A stretch of DNA of 6,394 nt from CAZESS01 sp964594625 (GTDB lineage: Archaea; Thermoplasmatota; E2; UBA202; DSCA01): contig CAZQNC010000080.1 in assembly GCA_964594625.1 (NCBI GenBank), forward strand, positions 1 to 6,394, given 5' to 3'. The notes below the pieces were generated by a model, which was not told where the DNA came from, ran no database searches, and saw only the letters and a program-made list of their open reading frames with translations. Shown here piece after piece: positions 5,549-6,394 of this stretch (positions are counted from its first letter, which is position 1; the number at the start of each line of letters is the position of its first letter). The position numbers and the translations under genes are program-made.

Positions 5549-6156
5549 ATCGCCTCGTCGACGACGGTGCGTGTCTCCCGCAGCCGGTCCGCTGCCCGCT
5601 CGGTGAGCGCGTCCACCCGGTCGGCCATCTCGCCGCAGAAATCCTCGTCCTTGATGCCGCCCAGGTTGATGCGGACGTTGTACAGCGCCGCGTGCAGCGC
5701 CGCGTGAGCCAGCAGCGCCGCTGTGCCAGCGTCGGTGACGGAGTTCTGGTTGCCCTTTTGGGCGACGGGCGCGGCGTGCTCCATGACCGTGAGGCAGTGC
5801 TCCGCCGTCTCCAGGGGTACCTCGGCCGCCTGCTTCGATGCATCCTGGATGGCTCGGCTGCGGTCGTCGCCCTTCGGCATCCGGAAGGCGGCCATCACGG
5901 CATCGAAGGCCGCGGCGTCGTCGTCAGCCAGCGATAGCAGCTGCGCGCGCAGTGCCGCCAGCTGCTCCCAGTGCTCCTGTATCTCGCTCTCGACAGCGGC
6001 GTAGCGGTCCTTGCCGACGGTCAGGTTGCAGACCATTTCCGCCAGAGATGCCGCCATGGCGCCGCTGACCGCGGCTGCGCTGCCGCCCCCGGGCGTGGGG
6101 CTCCCGCTGGCCAGGTCGTCGATGAACTGCTGCACCGTGACGTCGGCGAAGCTCAT
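5545..6156 (-). CDS. fchA: Formimidoyltetrahydrofolate cyclodeaminase / methenyl-THF cyclohydrolase family protein
   Basis: This 203-residue all-helical family protein has the expected length for a stand-alone FchA/FTCD C-domain. It shows the N-terminal signature SPTPGGGSAAA (19-29), NLTVGKDRY (44-52), the DDAAAFDAVM region ending in PK (79-95), and GNQNSVTDAGTAA (135-147), which all belong to the folate-binding family. The expected reaction is 5-formimino-THF to 5,10-methenyl-THF plus ammonia; some members also hydrolyse methenyl-THF to 10-formyl-THF. The ATG overlaps the formimidoyltransferase stop in an ATGA (6153-6156), with a good GGAGG site (6168-6164) 7 bases upstream. Its own stop overlaps the fhs start in the same way. 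In animals this domain is fused to the transferase; here it is a separate, coupled gene. Confidence 0.93.
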   Translation of the reverse strand: MSFADVTVQQFIDDLASGSPTPGGGSAAAVSGAMAASLAEMVCNLTVGKDRYAAVESEIQEHWEQLAALRAQLLSLADDDAAAFDAVMAAFRMPKGDDRSRAIQDASKQAAEVPLETAEHCLTVMEHAAPVAQKGNQNSVTDAGTAALLAHAALHAALYNVRINLGGIKDEDFCGEMADRVDALTERAADRLRETRTVVDEAI

Positions 6157-6394
6157 GCCATGTCCTCCATCATCCGCTGTTCGAGCACCTGGCCGGGGTC
6201 GAAGTCCTCCAGCCGGAGGTAGTGGTCGGCGACGTCCAGCAGGGCTTCCATGGGCAGCAGGCCGATGAGCTCGCTGCCGATGACGGTGACGCCGTAGCGC
6301 GCCGCCTCGTTTTTGATGGTCTCGAAGACCCGGAACAGCGGGGTGCCGCGGTAGTTGACCATGTTCATGGACACCTGGACGATGCCGCGCTCCT
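6153..6394 (-). CDS. ftcD: Glutamate formimidoyltransferase, C-terminal end only
   Basis: Partial: the gene enters from the right edge and only about 80 C-terminal residues are visible. They include VQVSMNMVNYRGTPLFRVFE, then YGVTVIGSELIGLLPMEALL and YLRLEDFDPGQVLEQR, a close match to the C-terminal subdomain of glutamate formiminotransferases. The enzyme moves the formimino group of N-formimino-L-glutamate (from histidine breakdown) to THF. Formiminoglycine is a substrate of relatives in purine fermenters, so the donor is not certain. It ends shortly after the conserved LEDFDP element with a stop overlapping the cyclodeaminase gene, confirming that the two domains are separate polypeptides here. 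It is the first of the three operon genes visible; the promoter is outside the window. Confidence 0.93.
   Translation of the reverse strand, partial: ERGIVQVSMNMVNYRGTPLFRVFETIKNEAARYGVTVIGSELIGLLPMEALLDVADHYLRLEDFDPGQVLEQRMMEDMA

Noticed and set aside
1..6394. CRISPR arrays, tRNA or rRNA genes, insertion sequences
   Set aside because: No regularly spaced repeats, no cloverleaf or rRNA-like stretch, and no transposase motifs or terminal repeats were seen.

Overview
The window is GC-rich chromosomal DNA from an archaeon. Three lines of evidence point that way. First, promoters are AT-rich TATA boxes (CATATATA twice, TTTAAATA once), about 29-32 bases upstream of the chosen ATG, a leaderless arrangement typical of archaea. 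Second, the left half encodes isoprenoid and membrane-lipid type enzymes, including a radical SAM protein resembling the archaeal tetraether lipid synthase (Tes) family. Third, strong Shine-Dalgarno sites appear inside operons but not at first genes. Tetrahydrofolate-dependent one-carbon enzymes (Fhs, cyclodeaminase, formimidoyltransferase) in an archaeon fit Thermoplasmata-like Euryarchaeota, which use folate rather than only methanopterin. That placement is an inference; no rRNA or marker gene is present.

Layout. Positions 1-697 (minus) hold the N-terminal part of the radical SAM protein, which runs off the left edge. Positions 698-939 are a divergent promoter region with several AT islands and inverted repeats. 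On the plus strand follow a trans-polyprenyl diphosphate synthase (940-1917), an abutting short UbiA-superfamily membrane protein with altered active-site motifs (1918-2598), and, from its own promoter, an exported CrtC/AttH lipocalin-like protein (2662-3768). After a short convergent gap, which may contain a 25-codon ORF with a strong ribosome site, three minus-strand genes overlap by ATGA junctions. Read in transcription order they are the end of glutamate formimidoyltransferase (6394-6153), cyclodeaminase (6156-5545) and formate-tetrahydrofolate ligase (5548-3875).

How they may work together. The right-hand operon is coherent. Formimino groups pass to THF, are deaminated to methenyl-THF, and the resulting formyl group can be released as formate with ATP formation, or run the other way for biosynthesis. 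The left-hand set looks like an uncharacterised isoprenoid-modifying module: a chain-making synthase, a prenyltransferase-fold membrane protein, and an extracytoplasmic protein of the carotenoid hydratase fold, divergent from a Tes-like lipid enzyme. It resembles the logic of carotenoid or prenylquinone clusters. However, the UbiA-like protein has lost most of its metal-binding aspartates and its C-terminal helices, so the product cannot be named from sequence. This module is the most interesting part of the window.
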